Positions 9,771 to 21,697 of a stretch of 64,000 bases of DNA are shown here, one piece after another; position 1 is the first letter of the stretch; every line of letters starts with the position of its first letter. The notes beneath the pieces were generated by a model. That model was given only the letters and a program-made list of their open reading frames with translations. It did not search any database and was not told where the DNA came from. Origin of the DNA: Pyrrhosoma nymphula (lineage: Eukaryota > Arthropoda > Insecta > Odonata > Coenagrionidae); the NCBI GenBank assembly GCA_963573305.1, contig OY754333.1, positions 13,600,599 to 13,664,598 on the forward strand, given 5' to 3'. The position numbers and the translations under genes were made by a program.

Positions 9771-11110
9771 TCTGGGCATCTGAAATGTCCTTGTCCAACC
9801 TACGTTTGTAATTGTGTCCAACACAAGATTTCACCACGTTTGCTTAGAACATTAAAAAACTGAAATTCCACCCATACTCTTTTTGATAAAATCAAATCAT
9901 ACGGATAACTCACTTTGTATGTTATCAAGACTAGAGAATGCCTGAATAAGCATATCAGAAGACTAAAAGCAGTGAGCACGGGGTACCTAATTGATATGTG
10001 TTAGCAGTAAAAACAGAAGGAAAAGGGTTAGGAATGAGTAGGTAATGAATGTATATGGCATGAATGGTTCTGAAGTGAACATGTATGAGAGATGAGAGCT
10101 TCGTCGTTTTGACCAAGTCGAGAATATGGATGAGAATCAAATAACGAATCAGATTTAATAAAGAGGACTAAACGGTGTGAGAGAAATGAGGTAGAAAGTC
10201 ATCGGTGAATTTGGTGGAAGATACTCTGAAGAAAAGGATTAATAGGAATCTTAAGAGCGTTTATGAAGCAATACAAGGAGTGTAATAGAAGGAACAGAGG
10301 TATGATAGGATAGGACAGTATAGAGGAAGTTATTAAAGTAAAATCAGCATTACAGGGAATATAGAGTTAAAGTTTTTAACTTTTCCTACCTCGAAAGGCT
10401 ACGGCGTGATGGGTACCTACGTATGAAATCTCATTGATCAAGAGGGCTCGAGAGTCATATAACACAAAATTACTTGAAATGCACACTATACGATAAGTTA
10501 AAATATTTTTTATGTGCATGTCTATATAAGGCGTACCATACACTAGAGCGACCCCCCAGAGTCCATAGAATCGTATACTTTCGGCATGCTCCGATGAGTG
10601 GTTAAAGGGATGGGGTAGTTGCATGTATCGGATGCTGCATGATGGCTCCAGATGCGTGCGGCCTGTCGTGGACACCGTCCGGCAACAGACGCCGGCGAAG
10701 ATTCGATCTAGATTATTATGCGGGTGTTGGATTACGTGAATGCTTCCTGCTCCCTCGGAAGCATGATGCATGGCGGTCAGCCCGCTCCCTTGTTGATCAC
10801 TTCCTGAAATACCCCTGCTGGCCACTTGAGTCCACCCGTGAAGGGATGGGTACGTCTGATAGCGGTCTTGTGAGGTAGGTCGGGGAAAGGAGTTAGCTCA
10901 CCCAGACGCGATACAACTAAGCAGTTACCTAGGGTTAATTAAGGTGAGTCTGCGACGGATACCTGTATTCCGCAGCGTGAAAGAAAATTTCAGTCTGAAC
11001 GCAAGAGACCGGAGAAAATACCACAATTTCTAACTGTATATGCAAATAAAATACCTTATTTTACCCATATATCAATGTATATAACTCAACCCATAGACAT
11101 GTTATTGAAT
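9771..11110. other. Unassigned stretch, purine-rich then moderately GC-rich
   Basis: 9950-10370 is purine-rich on the plus strand in the way LINE relics elsewhere in this window are, but I could not place a reverse transcriptase motif. 10380-10880 has a 149-codon minus-strand frame and an overlapping 79-codon plus-strand frame; neither resembles a known family. Confidence 0.45.
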
Positions 11111-11114
11111 TATT

Positions 11115-11262
11115 TTTGAGGATGCCGGGACTAGCCACGGTAGTTACCTTTACGGAGTCACCCGCACTCGGGTTAAAGCACTCGGCGCGAAATCGAGGGA
11201 TCCGGGTTAGAATCCCGGTCAAGGCGAATGATTTTTCCTCTGTGGAATATCGCACTCATGTT
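11115..11262. mobile_element. SINE-B, rearranged inverted pieces
   Basis: 11115-11163 is the 3' part of SINE-B on the minus strand (ACTCCGTAAAGGTAACTACC, GTGGCTAGTCCCGGCATCC). From about 11170 the tRNA-like head and body follow on the plus strand: GCACTCGGCGCGAAATCG, GATCCGGGTTAGAATCCCGG with box B, then TCAAGGCGAATGATTTTTCC, TCTGTGGAATATCGCACTC. A 3' half inverted in front of its own 5' half is not a simple insertion and matches the opposed-orientation pattern at 1995-2266 and 26390-26560. Confidence 0.75.
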
Positions 11263-11299
11263 ATTGTATATTTAAATTAATGATATTCTTCAATTCAGT

Positions 11300-11781
11300 T
11301 TCCCGAATGACGATATCCATAATTGTTAGGATACTAAGAGGAGAATTGGGTCAGAAAAAGAGACACATAATAGGAGACGATTGATAGCAGATGCCATGCG
11401 TGAGAATTTCAAGAAACACCAGAAAAAAGCCTGATTTGTAGTGTCTCGACGAACGCTTAAGTGAACTGGAGAGTGAAGAAAGAGGTTAGAAATACATTGA
11501 AAGTGTTTGAGACGGGTATGAAAAAGGAAGAAAATTAGAGATATACATTTTGAAAACGAATAAGAAAGTACTTTTATGGTAAATGAAAAGAAGAGGAGGC
11601 TGGAGAAAATTACGAGGCAGAGTTACTGGATGGAGCAAGTATTAAAGGGCAAGGTAGTGCTGAGTTCTATGATAGATAGGATGCCGAATAAATGGGTCAG
11701 GAGAAGAAATCGAATAGGTTTTTGGGAGAGTGAAAATACCGTTTAAGGACGGGACAAATAGGAGTAAACTGAGCTTAACCC
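11300..11781 (+). mobile_element. Possible LINE 3'-region relic, target of the piggyBac-like insertion
   Basis: The stretch GAGCAAGTATTAAAGGGCAA near 11633, followed by GGATGCCGAATAAATGG and AAATCGAATAGGTT, resembles the order at 23690-23770 (GAACAGGTATTAAGAGGTAA, GGATGTTGAACAAGCGAATA) and at 45890-45940. This suggests the same decayed non-LTR family. The frame is full of stops and no RT catalytic motif is preserved here. Confidence 0.4.
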
Positions 11782-11795
11782 TTAACCGGTGACGT

Positions 11796-11812
11796 GCGGT
11801 CTGAGAGACCGC
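11796..11812. repeat. Terminal palindrome of the piggyBac-like element
   Basis: GCGGTCTGAGAGACCGC, 7-base arms with a GAG loop, immediately inside the left end. Related GCGGTCTGTGAGACC recurs about 174 bases further in. It is a plausible transposase binding repeat. Confidence 0.7.
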
Positions 11813-12586
11813 TGCGTTTTTTAAATTATGAATATTTTCAAACAATTATTTTCAAAAAACCTGTCATTCTTGTTACATCTTATTTTAGTCTAATAAGAAT
11901 ATAGCATTTTTAAAATTTTATATTAACATACATTCTGCATTTCTGTAAAGTGGAAACTGATTTTGATAAGCGGTCTGTGAGACCTCACGTCACTAAACGG
12001 AAAAATCACTAGTCGTTATGCTGGTGGATATGATTCCGAAAGTGGTTAAAAAACAAACCTAAGTGATTTTACAAGTATAAGAATCACCAATTCCTTGTTT
12101 GTGTTATTTGTCAGTCACATAACCTGGATAGTTTATTTATGTTTTTTTTAATACGTTCAGTAAGATAGAATGGTTACCCAAGTCGATTCTGAAGGCTCTC
12201 ACAAAATAGAAAAGTCCTGCTTTTTTGGAAAAATCTACCAGTTCTATAAATGTGAAATTCGTTGTAGATTTTATTAGCAATTATAATTAAACCAGTTTAT
12301 TCCCTGTATTTTGTGTCATTATATCTGTACCCCTTGCAAGAAATACGCAGGTCATATATGTTGGAAGAATGACGGAACCCTTTGAATCCCTAAATGGTAC
12401 GCACTCTCGCCTCACGTGCGCCATTCATTTCCACCCTTCTTAGGGTAATTGACCTCTCATCAAGTCTTTGGGTTCAGCGCAATAACGCAAATTCACAGGA
12501 GTGCTATTCCTGAATACTGTCGACAACAGTGAGGACTACGGAAACATTGCTGTGGCTCATACTGCTGCTGAATATCCCCTGCAACC

Positions 12587-14258
12587 ATGAGTGACCAAAC
12601 CGGTCCTTTTTGGAAACTACGGCCAGAAGCACCTTGTTTTGCAGAGCAGGTTATGCATTATTTAGCAGAATATTAAAATGAAGTAGAAAGTGGCAATGAT
12701 GACGATTATGTTACCAAATGTGATCACGACACACATACTGTTGATAATGAAGGAGGAAGTACAGATGTGGAAGGAAGTGATGTAGTGAAAGATGATTTCC
12801 CCAAGCAAAGACATTTATTTACGTGAGAAATCGCTGCAAGTGGTCATCCAGAGAGTCAAAGAGGAAAATTTGCACTCCCTTGCATACAATCGTCACCGAA
12901 AACCCTGGTTTGAAGGATTCCATTAGATCAATAGGTAAGGGAGTTGGACCTATAGATTATTGGCCTCAGATTTTTCATGAATAAATGGAGCAATCAATCT
13001 TCAAATATTAAGAGAATTATAAATGGGACAGTCATCCTGAACTTACAAATTTGAATTTGATATAATTGCAAGCCTTTCTTGGTATTTTAGCTTATTCTGC
13101 GGTTTTCAAATCAAATAATGAAGAAATGCAGTATTTATTTCCAAGGATGGCACTGCCAGGGAAATTTTCCTATCAGTAATTTTAGGACAAATCTACTTCT
13201 CACGAGTTTCCGTTTTGATAACTATTCCGACAGAATGGCTCGATCCAAAACTGACCCAGTAGCCCCAATTTCCGATTTATTGCTTTATCTAATAAACAAA
13301 TCCCAACGGTGCTATACATTGGCAACGGCAACTTGTATTGATGAAATTTTAATTGCCTTCAGGGGCCGATGCCGCTTCAAAATGTATTACCCAAGCAAGC
13401 CAGACAATTACGGTTTGAAAATGATGTAATTGACTGACGCCGCAAACAGTTATCGGTGTAATACATATTTGTATGCTGGAAAAGACACTGATGGGGTTCT
13501 TCGTCTTTCTGAGCCAATCATGGGGTCCCATAGAAACTTCACAGCGGAAAATTGGTTCACACCTTTTGAGCTGGTAGAAAAGTTAAAAGCGAAAGGGCTG
13601 ACGTACGCTGGCACAATTAGATAAAATAAAAGGGAAATAGTGATTTCGGGCCATCCAAAGGGCGTATAGTGGCCTCTTCACTGTACGGATTCTTGGACAA
13701 CGTACTCAAGTTTCCCATGTTCCGAAGAGAAATAGGGCAGTTAGTTGGGCTTCCTCATTGCATCACAGGGAGAGAGGCAAAACTAGAATTCAATGCATTT
13801 TTTAACGCGACCAAGGGTGGCGTAGATACATAGGATACAATTTGTTGTAGCTACTCATCCAGCCGAAGGACTAGGAGGTGGTCAATGGCAGTGTTTTTCA
13901 GGACGTTAGATATTTCCTCTGTCAACTATTTTGTCCTTCGGTAGTATGCGAAAGACAAAAAAGATATGACAAGATTTAAAAGATACTCGACAGATGCAGA
14001 GCTAGTAAGGCCCCACTTGAGAAGGAGAATGTCTAGTCCTAGACTCTCAAGACAGGTACGAGAGCAGTGTCTCCATTTACCGTTGGAGGAGGCAGAAGAG
14101 GTTGGAAGAGGCAGAAGAGGTTGAAAGGCTAGAGAAGCTGACGACGTGTAGACTCTGCCCTTCATACTAAAAAGAAAAGCCTCTTTCTTATGTTTCCAAT
14201 ACAAAAAGCCTCAGTGCATAACATGCACACACAAAATTGTTAAGACTGTTCCAATATG
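12587..14258 (+). pseudogene. piggyBac-like transposase, interrupted by several stops and frame changes
   Basis: A probable start is ATG 12587, opening an acidic N-terminal region typical of the family but stopped at about 12674 (in LAEY then stop). DDE-domain pieces follow in the family order. Near 13334-13420 is CIDEILIAFRGRCRF and YPSKPDNYGLKM (first catalytic Asp in CIDE). Near 13450-13620 is YAGKDTDGV, then TAENWFTPFELVEKL and TYAGTIR. Near 13795-13850 is NAFFNATKGGVDT, then a stop, then DTIC. A Cys-rich C-terminal tail follows at about 14150-14240 (CFQYKKPQCITC). In piggyBac the second catalytic Asp sits in a DNWFTS motif; this copy has Glu there. The third Asp in GGVD remains. The enzyme would cut and paste DNA at TTAA; this copy cannot encode it. 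Confidence 0.85.
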
Positions 14259-14670
14259 AAGGTGTGAGATATTTTATGAAAAAAAATGTAATTTTGATCA
14301 GCTGCAGATTTCATCAACAAAAGCAATAAATGGAATAATTTCAATCGTGTGTATTTACTTAGCATTCATACTTAAATATATAAGGCCTTGTTTTCAACTT
14401 TAGCTAAATGTTAATAGTTGAGGACGCTAATAATAAATTTGTGATTTTTCTTTCAATTTTTACCTTGTTTCAAATGATAAATTACACTGAAAATTGGTTG
14501 GTATTGGTGATTAAGAAAATTAAATTAGAATCGGAGACTAGGTTCTGAGAGTCATACAAATTAAATTATCCTATAAAGATGTATTAGCAACATTTTATTA
14601 ATACGTAATAAATTGTCTCACAAACCGCACGTCACTGGTTGTGTGATAAAAATTGCACGTCACTGGTTAA

Positions 14671-15399
14671 GAGTAAAGGGAGAGAGGAACAACGGTCGTA
14701 CAGCTATAAAAGATTAGTAAAGGTAAGCGTTTCCTACCTTAAGCCTAAAGTGCCAGGCACATCATCGATAATAATAAAAATATAACCTTTTTTATCCTTG
14801 CTACGCATTTGATAATAGCCAATGCTAGTGTTACAGCAGTATTTAGGGGAGATTTTTGGTATCTGGGAAGGGGTTTGGAAAATATATAATAACGGTTGTA
14901 AAATAGGAACTCGATGTTTTCAGGCAAAGCATTATGAAAATATATTATGAATGAATCCGGTTATCTTAAAATAAAAACCATAGTGATAATTATAAAGTTA
15001 TTATAGATTCATTCGGATGTAAATTGATCCATTATGTCCGATGAACAAAGGGTAGAAAGTGAAAGAATGCCCCTGGGATACGAAATAATTTTTCGCTCAT
15101 GAGTTTTCAAAAACCAACTGTCATTCCATACAATACGCTTCAGGATATATTTACAAGCTCAATAAAACATAACTTCTCCCTGCATTCCCACACTGATCAA
15201 AATCCGATTCAAATTTAATTAAATGATAAGCACTTGACTCCAAATCATTCAACCGATAACTAAAGGGCAGAGTTCGTGTAGAAAATAGAAGGCTAAAATC
15301 CTTAAAACCCAACGTTTCCATAACTTTCCATCACTGTATGCCCCAAGAGGCTCATGTAAATGTTTGTGTGCCGTTCTCCACCCTTCAAGCATAATAGCC
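14671..15399. other. Unassigned AT-rich stretch
   Basis: The first about 80 bases are purine-rich and may continue the LINE relic interrupted by the piggyBac-like element. The rest shows nothing recognisable. Confidence 0.5.
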
Positions 15400-16040
15400 G
15401 ATTATTTCAGTTTAAAACGGTAGACTTTGGACGGGGACAAATGTATCAATCGGCCGGCCATCAGCAAAATTACGCCCCGACGATAAACTGCTTATGCACT
15501 TCGCGGTAATTCAGAACGATAAACCGCTTATGGAAACTGAATAGGACTACTTTGTGTTCGTCGCTGATACAGGATCTCGACACGATAAGCCTTTTTCCTC
15601 TCAATACCTCCCCCTTCCCCTCACCCCCATTCTCAGTCTCAGCCAATCGCTTTTTCAGCATCGATAAATTAAGCGCATTGATCAGTTAAGTCGTGATTTA
15701 TGCAGCAAGGCTCGTTGATCTGACAATTCGCTGCCGTCACTTGGTAGATATGCCTGAGGCGTTTCGCGAGTAATGCTCTCAAAATCTATATCTGCAGTCA
15801 TTCTTTCGGAGCGCGCTGACCCCTTTCACTACACATTCAACCACCGCCGCAAAGTTCCCAGCTGGCATCACACAAACCTTTGGAACGCCATTTTACTCGC
15901 AATGGAACGGGAAAAGGCCTCACTCTCTCCTGGTTATATATGTTGGAAACGGAGAGAAGACACGTCATTTAATGATTTACTACGCATTTCCATTTCGGCT
16001 CAGCAAACGAAACGATGGACGAGCGATTGAGGAGACGGGC
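15400..16040. other. Moderately GC-rich block with repeated CGATAA motifs
   Basis: CGATAA occurs at 15481, 15517, 15582 and 15662, the first two inside a longer shared string (CGATAAAC, then C or T, then GCTTATG). An 85-codon plus-strand frame (15773-16030) has mixed composition but no recognisable domain or clear splice sites. It could be a regulatory segment. Confidence 0.3.
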
Positions 16041-16198
16041 AAAGAATAATTATTATCATGTGTTATATTAAACATCAGGGTAAATTTTCATGAATCACCT
16101 CTATCCCACTGTCTAGATTAACTATCGCCTCATCTCACATGAAGTGTCTGAAGTGATTTTGTTGCCTGCGTGAATTGGTATCTCGTTGTGTTCATGAA

Positions 16199-16312
16199 TT
16201 AACAGTATTAGCAATACTATTCAGTAGTGGTAATAGTATAAATAATATTACTATTACTACTTAATATTACTTATTAATATTTAGTAATAATACTAATATG
16301 CAGTAATATCCA
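16199..16312. repeat. Cryptically simple AATATTA/AGTAATA tract
   Basis: About 110 bases built from irregular repeats of AGTAATA, TAATATTA and ATTACT in both orientations. It is low complexity with self-complementarity. Confidence 0.6.
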
Positions 16313-17324
16313 AACCTGTGTACCACACGTTAGAATGCTCGTCAATGAAGCACTAGCTTCTAGATTGTCCGTGCATAGTTCTCCCGACTTTTCGGTTTGC
16401 GCCTAGCGGCCGGGGAAGCATGCGCGGGTTCACTTTGACTTGTGACGAAAATTGCATACCGCGTGTAGAATCACCACGTGCCACTCACCCTGTAGGAGGC
16501 TTGACCGGTATTTCATAGATGTAGATACAACCTTTTTGTACTCATTCCTATTTGCTTAGTTCATCATCCTTCCTTCTCCACTCTATTCAAACCATATAGA
16601 TGATTAATGATCATTTGTACGATGACGTTGGAATCGGGTAAGTCCACTGTTGAAGTAGTCAAGACCATGTTTCATTTATTTTCTAAAAATTGTATAGGAT
16701 GGCTAAGGGCACATATTTTTAAGTGCAAGAGAGAACTAAGTCCAGTGTCCAAACTGTTTTCTCAGCATCGCAGCAGTTCTCAATAGCACTAAATACAGCC
16801 GATTTACCGGCGTGTTCCTCAAAAACTCGTTTCCAGTTTCCTCGCGAACATTATGAGAAAGGTAACTAAACAAACATTCGGTTTTCCCAATATTTTACAT
16901 AATAATTATAATTATTACTTATATTTTTGCAAATATCGCTTGATTTGTCTCACAATTAAGTGTAAAATGTCGCTCCACTTCTCGTTTATTTGGTATTCCA
17001 TCACATTAGCTACGTATCAGCTGGATTATCTTTAATCTTCAGCTCCCCTTTCTACTGCTACACTTCCTCACGCGAGGCACCTATAAATTCTTTTGGAAAA
17101 AGTTTGCGAATTTGCCATGTCATTGGTCCTCGTGGCACCTCCCCTCATCAATCAAAAATCATCAACAAGTCATCAATGAACACAATCGGTGGATGTAATG
17201 AGTGAAAATGTATGGCTATTGAATAGTCCTATAATAATTATCCTATACTGTAGTACTTTCAAGTTTGAGGGGCGACAACTTTCTATTATTGTTTGTAGAT
17301 AAGATGCTGCAATAAGGAATGTCT

Positions 17325-17327
<3 letters not shown>
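16313..17327. other. Unassigned stretch
   Basis: 16370-16510 is locally GC-rich; otherwise AT-rich. No gene seen. Confidence 0.55.

Positions 17328-17376
<49 letters not shown>
17328..17376. repeat. (TA)n microsatellite
   Basis: Uninterrupted TA repeat of about 24 units. Frames on either strand that read Tyr-Ile repeats are artefacts of it. Confidence 0.95.
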
Positions 17377-17377
<1 letters not shown>

Positions 17378-19790
17378 GTTTTTAGGAGGAAGTCCAAAGA
17401 GAAAAAAGGTACAAGTAGTATTTGTTAATATACTCAAAATAATTGAATTGAAAATTATTTCGTTGAAGTTATATTTGACAAATTACACTCTTAATCGCGA
17501 TATTTGCTGCGGTTAACCTTGGGAATGAAAGGCGGATTATAATGGAGTGATTTATTTTAGTATGTGGGTTTTCAGAGGCAAAAAAAGAAATGTACACAGA
17601 AAATTCATGAGACAGTAAATGACATGGAGCGTTAATGATGCAGTGCATAAGTAGGTCTTCCACGCAGGGCACCACCATCTACCCGGTACTCGAGCGTGAC
17701 CTCATGACCGGGGAACGGAGGGCTGCGGGGAATAGGATGGAAAAAAGGATGGGGGAAAAGGGTAAGGAAATGGGTACATTCCGGCCCCAGATTCATGTAT
17801 AGGCTGAGGGGTAGAAACGGAAGGCGAAACAACCTTTAATAACTAGCGTTTGCTGCGGAGCGTTAATGATGCAAATAATATGAGCAAAAATTTGATTCCA
17901 TAATTCAGAACCAGTCGCTGATGCCAAACTTTACCCTCGACGTGAAAATAGGAAGTGGCGAGCATGATTGAAGACGGTGGAAATATCGTAGGAGACGTGC
18001 AACAAAGATGAGACAAACGATCATCCTAGGCGGCAATGGAAGGGCAAGGAATTGAATGGACTGCCCGCAGCCCACGCCTTGGAATGATTGCAGGAGAATT
18101 AAAATGAGCACAAAGACATCCAAATCAAGGTTTGGTGAAAATTTCCCCTGGGGTCCTATGGGGCATTAACAAAATGTTAGATCACTTAATGTATTGCCTC
18201 TAGTGTCTACCTCAATCACACTAAACATTAGGTGTATCATATTGGGTGACTTTTTAACAAACGTAATGTTCAAATAGCCTTAAAAATTAGTAGAATTTAA
18301 GTTAAATTTGGTAAAATATCAACGACTAGTAAGCTATATCAGCTTGACACAGGTAGTGACGAGAAGAGAAGAGACGAGAAGACGAAAGGGATCGTTATAT
18401 AAAAATAGTAAGGGAAATGTCTTTTGAAGATAACATTCCACTCCCAAATTTCGGGAATATTTGCAATAAAAAAAAAGAAATGCATTCATTTTAGTTTCCT
18501 AAACTTGGATGTTTTCTTTTAAATTATTTTTTTTACCCATGTTAAAGGCAGGGAAAAGAGAAGCCAAGATTCAAGGACATTTAGCCATAAAAGCCTTACA
18601 CCAAAGTGAACAGCAGTGATGGACTAGCCCAAGGAGGTAAGAAAAAGATGGGAGGCGGCATTCCAAAAGGTTCTTGAAGCATATTCCGCTGTTACAGTTG
18701 GCAAGATTTGGGCTTTATGCTGACCTACGTTTGCATTTACTTGATTGATAAAAAATCTTCGCTAAGATTTGCTGGCAAAGCGATGATTAATTCCTGAAAG
18801 GACGGACCTACTTGTTCCGAAATCCTTACCATGAACTTTGTACTTTCTTCGCGTTCGTACCGTTCTAATTACAAAATTGCGTCTTATAGACGCAAAAGTA
18901 TAAAAAAAGTAAATGATATAAAAGATGGATCACCTGGATGCTTATCTGATTTAATTTTTTTTTTAATTCGACATCCACGGTGCTTGAGGAGGTGATAACT
19001 ATTGTTACCACCCAACCAGATGTTCACGTGTGTATGACCAAATTTGTTTTTTTTTTTAATATATTATAATGTCTATTCCTTGACAGAATAATTGGCTGAT
19101 AATAGTTATCGTGGAATGCAATTAGTAAATAAAGTAGTTTATTATTTAGTAGAAGCCCTGATATGATTAGCTTGAAAATGCGTTCAAACGGTTTCATGCG
19201 CAATATCGGTTAGCATATAAATTTCAATACACTATGGCGGAATACATTTCAAAGCGTATTTTTGAAAGAGAACAGGAAAACTCAATTTGCATAGTGAGGC
19301 CATGTTTGTACGAAGTTTGCCTAGACGCACAATGCCTGCATTAATCAACTTTTTCCCAACTAATGTTTTCAACTTTTAAAACTTAGCCATTTAAATACCG
19401 TAAATTTAGTTTCATCAGATTTGAGATCTTGAATCACATATTTACGCGCCTCTTTAAAAAAGAGTAGTTTTTTTGGGTCATTCATTGAGAAACTAGAAGA
19501 AAGGAAGATAGGTTAATATCTTCGTGAATTAAAAACATTCTCATTCTCATATAAATGCAAACATTGTTATTGAATTTATGGCGGAAAGAATAAATTGCAT
19601 AGGTATTTTTCAAAAATCATCCCTCCTTGCCTGATACACAAATCATTCCTTTAAAGACGGAAATGTAAAACAAATGTTTTTTTCGGGGTTAAACGTGTTA
19701 TTTACATAATAAAACTAACTTCTAGAATGAACGAAGTTCATTTTGATGGATTTACGGCTACGGTCTCAGCACATTAAAACATGCAAATCA
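17377..19790. other. Unassigned AT-rich stretch
   Basis: No gene seen. There is a purine-rich run of GAGAAGAGAAGAGACG type at 18360-18390. Short minus-strand frames at 17632-17832 and 17905-18123 have no recognisable content. Confidence 0.55.
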
Positions 19791-20622
19791 TCCCAGTGGA
19801 GAGAGGCCATGCAGAAGACATCTATGAACTAATTCAAAAGTAGTCCACCACTGAATTATCTTGAGCATACATCCATAGAACGTTCATTGAATATTCAAGT
19901 GTGTACAATTCATTTGAGACTTTTCAAAGATCGTTCATTGAATGTTCAAGCGTGAACTATTCATTTGAGAATGTTCATAGATCGTTCATTTCGAGTCCAA
20001 GAAGTATTATTAAAAAATACTCCCTGGTTGAACATTTAAAGAACATATTTAAACAATGTATATTTGAATTGTCATAAACGATAAATATATTCATTAATTA
20101 TACATTCTAGAAATATTCTAACATACCATATGTTCGATATTATTCCTAAAATTAATGCCTGCATGTGATATCGCATTGTGTACCTACGTAATAATTAAGC
20201 TGAGGACATTGCCTAAAATGCCTATTTTTCTATTATTCAGGAAACCAATTTTTTAAAGTTATAAGTTCATTTAGGATAATTTATGATGAAATTAAAGCGA
20301 TTTGTTACTGCCTAAAAAAACCTATTTCACCTGTTTTTGCCTTTTTCTGCTGATATAGCCTATTTAAGGTCCTAAAAAAGCAATATTCTTTTCAACGTCG
20401 CCAAAATTCTCTTTAGTGCAGAGCTTGTCTGTTATTTCAGTTCCTTTTTTAATCTATCAAGGTTGAAATAATGTCATTAAACATGTATAAAGAAAAATCA
20501 CCCAAAGTATTATTATATAAAGAGTAAAAAACAACTATAGAATTTTATATGATGCGTACATGCGATGGTTTCAATTGCCAAAAACTTGTTTTTGAAGGTA
20601 CCTCTCAGCATTGCTGAATTTA

Positions 20623-20667
20623 AAGGCAGATCAACTTCAGGCAGTAGGCCAGAAGTTGATCTGCCTT
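20623..20667. repeat. Perfect 16-bp-arm hairpin
   Basis: Arms 20623-20638 (AAGGCAGATCAACTTC) and 20652-20667 pair perfectly with a 13-base spacer. It lies inside the inner element. Frames on both strands share the translated string GRSTSG because of it; that is not evidence of coding. Confidence 0.85.
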
Positions 20668-21329
20668 CACAGTCAGTATTGATATTATGGGGAACATGGA
20701 TAAATACTGCATTATACTCTGTAGATAAAATTATTGAAATACGTGAGGTATGTGACAGGAATAATGTGCGCCTCCGATACATCAGTTCAAACATCTTTTT
20801 CACCCACTTAAAGGTACACTATTGGGTCATTCCATGCCAAGTGGTCTGGTGGTCCCCGCTCGACCATCCTGGATTTCACTGAAATGTTGTATGTACATTC
20901 ACACATATCCCCAATAAACATTTGTATTCTTTTACATTCGCCGATGGTATACTTGCTGTAATATAGTAATTTGTTCGACCCCGTGCCGCAGCCTTCTTCA
21001 GTATGATTATGAGATTTCGGTAACTTTGAGGCATAGTATCTCAGGAGATATTTTGATAAAAGAAACAAGAACTAGATATCTTGTACAAAGTTTTGAGTTC
21101 TATTAAAAAACATAATAAAAATAACTGTAAAAGCGACCTCCTTGTTGGCGGGCGGTACTGGCCCAAAAAATTGCGGATTGAAAAAAAATAAAAGTTTTGG
21201 CTTTTTATATTTCAGGAAGTAAAGCTATAATCAACGTGAAACTTTGAGCATGATAACATATAAATACATGGTTTATGAATATAATATTTCATCTTCCTAG
21301 TGATTTCCATTATTTTAAAAATAGAGTCA

Positions 21330-21697
21330 AAATGTGACACTTTTTGTAAAAATGCAAAAATAGGGTATTTTCTCCCTGCTTTTCCAAGAAATGACCCTTT
21401 GGAATTTCTTTTGGATCATTTTCATTATAAAGAGATTGATTTCAACCCTCTAAAAAGATATACCTGGTTTTTCATCGCGGGCATATTAAGCCCTGAATAT
21501 AGGTACAACGTTGAGGATGACATTTGTAAAAACGACAAAAATAGGTTTTTTTCTGCCCGCTCTTACAAAATAAAGACCTTCTGGATACACTTTTGAATCA
21601 TTTTCGTTTGAAAGAGCATGTTTAAAACCTCTTAAAAAAGTAGACTTGGTTTATTATTGCGAGCACATACGGCCCTAAAAATATGAACAACGTTGAG
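21330..21697. repeat. Two-copy tandem repeat, period about 182
   Basis: TTTGTAAAAATGCAAAAATAGG near 21343 recurs as TTTGTAAAAACGACAAAAATAG near 21523, and CAACGTTGAG at 21506 recurs at 21688. Intermediate landmarks (GGATCATTTTC against GAATCATTTTC, TTATCGCG against TTATTGCG) keep the order. A third, more diverged unit may precede it. The 98-codon frame at 21300 follows the repeat and is not considered a gene. Confidence 0.7.

Larger units (their letters stand above)
11782..14670 (+). mobile_element. piggyBac-like DNA transposon, decayed
   Basis: TTAA at 11782-11785 and 14667-14670 brackets about 2.9 kb, as expected for piggyBac target duplication. Left end CCGGTGACGTGCGGTCTG and right end read inwards CCAGTGACGTGC agree except for one base over the shared 12. 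Subterminal copies of the motif lie at about 11970-11994 (GCGGTCTGTGAGACC, ACGTCACT) and 14617-14639 (CCGCACGTCACTGGTT). The left end contains a palindrome GCGGTCTGAGAGACCGC (11796-11812). The interior encodes a broken transposase. Confidence 0.88.

Noticed and set aside
10376..10878. 149-codon minus-strand and 79-codon plus-strand frames
   Set aside because: They are antisense to each other and neither resembles a known protein; length is within what a GC-balanced stretch gives by chance.
13926..14204. 92-codon minus-strand frame
   Set aside because: It is antisense to the decayed C-terminal part of the piggyBac-like transposase.
17243..17516. Frames reading Tyr-Ile repeats on both strands
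   Set aside because: They are translations of the (TA)n microsatellite.
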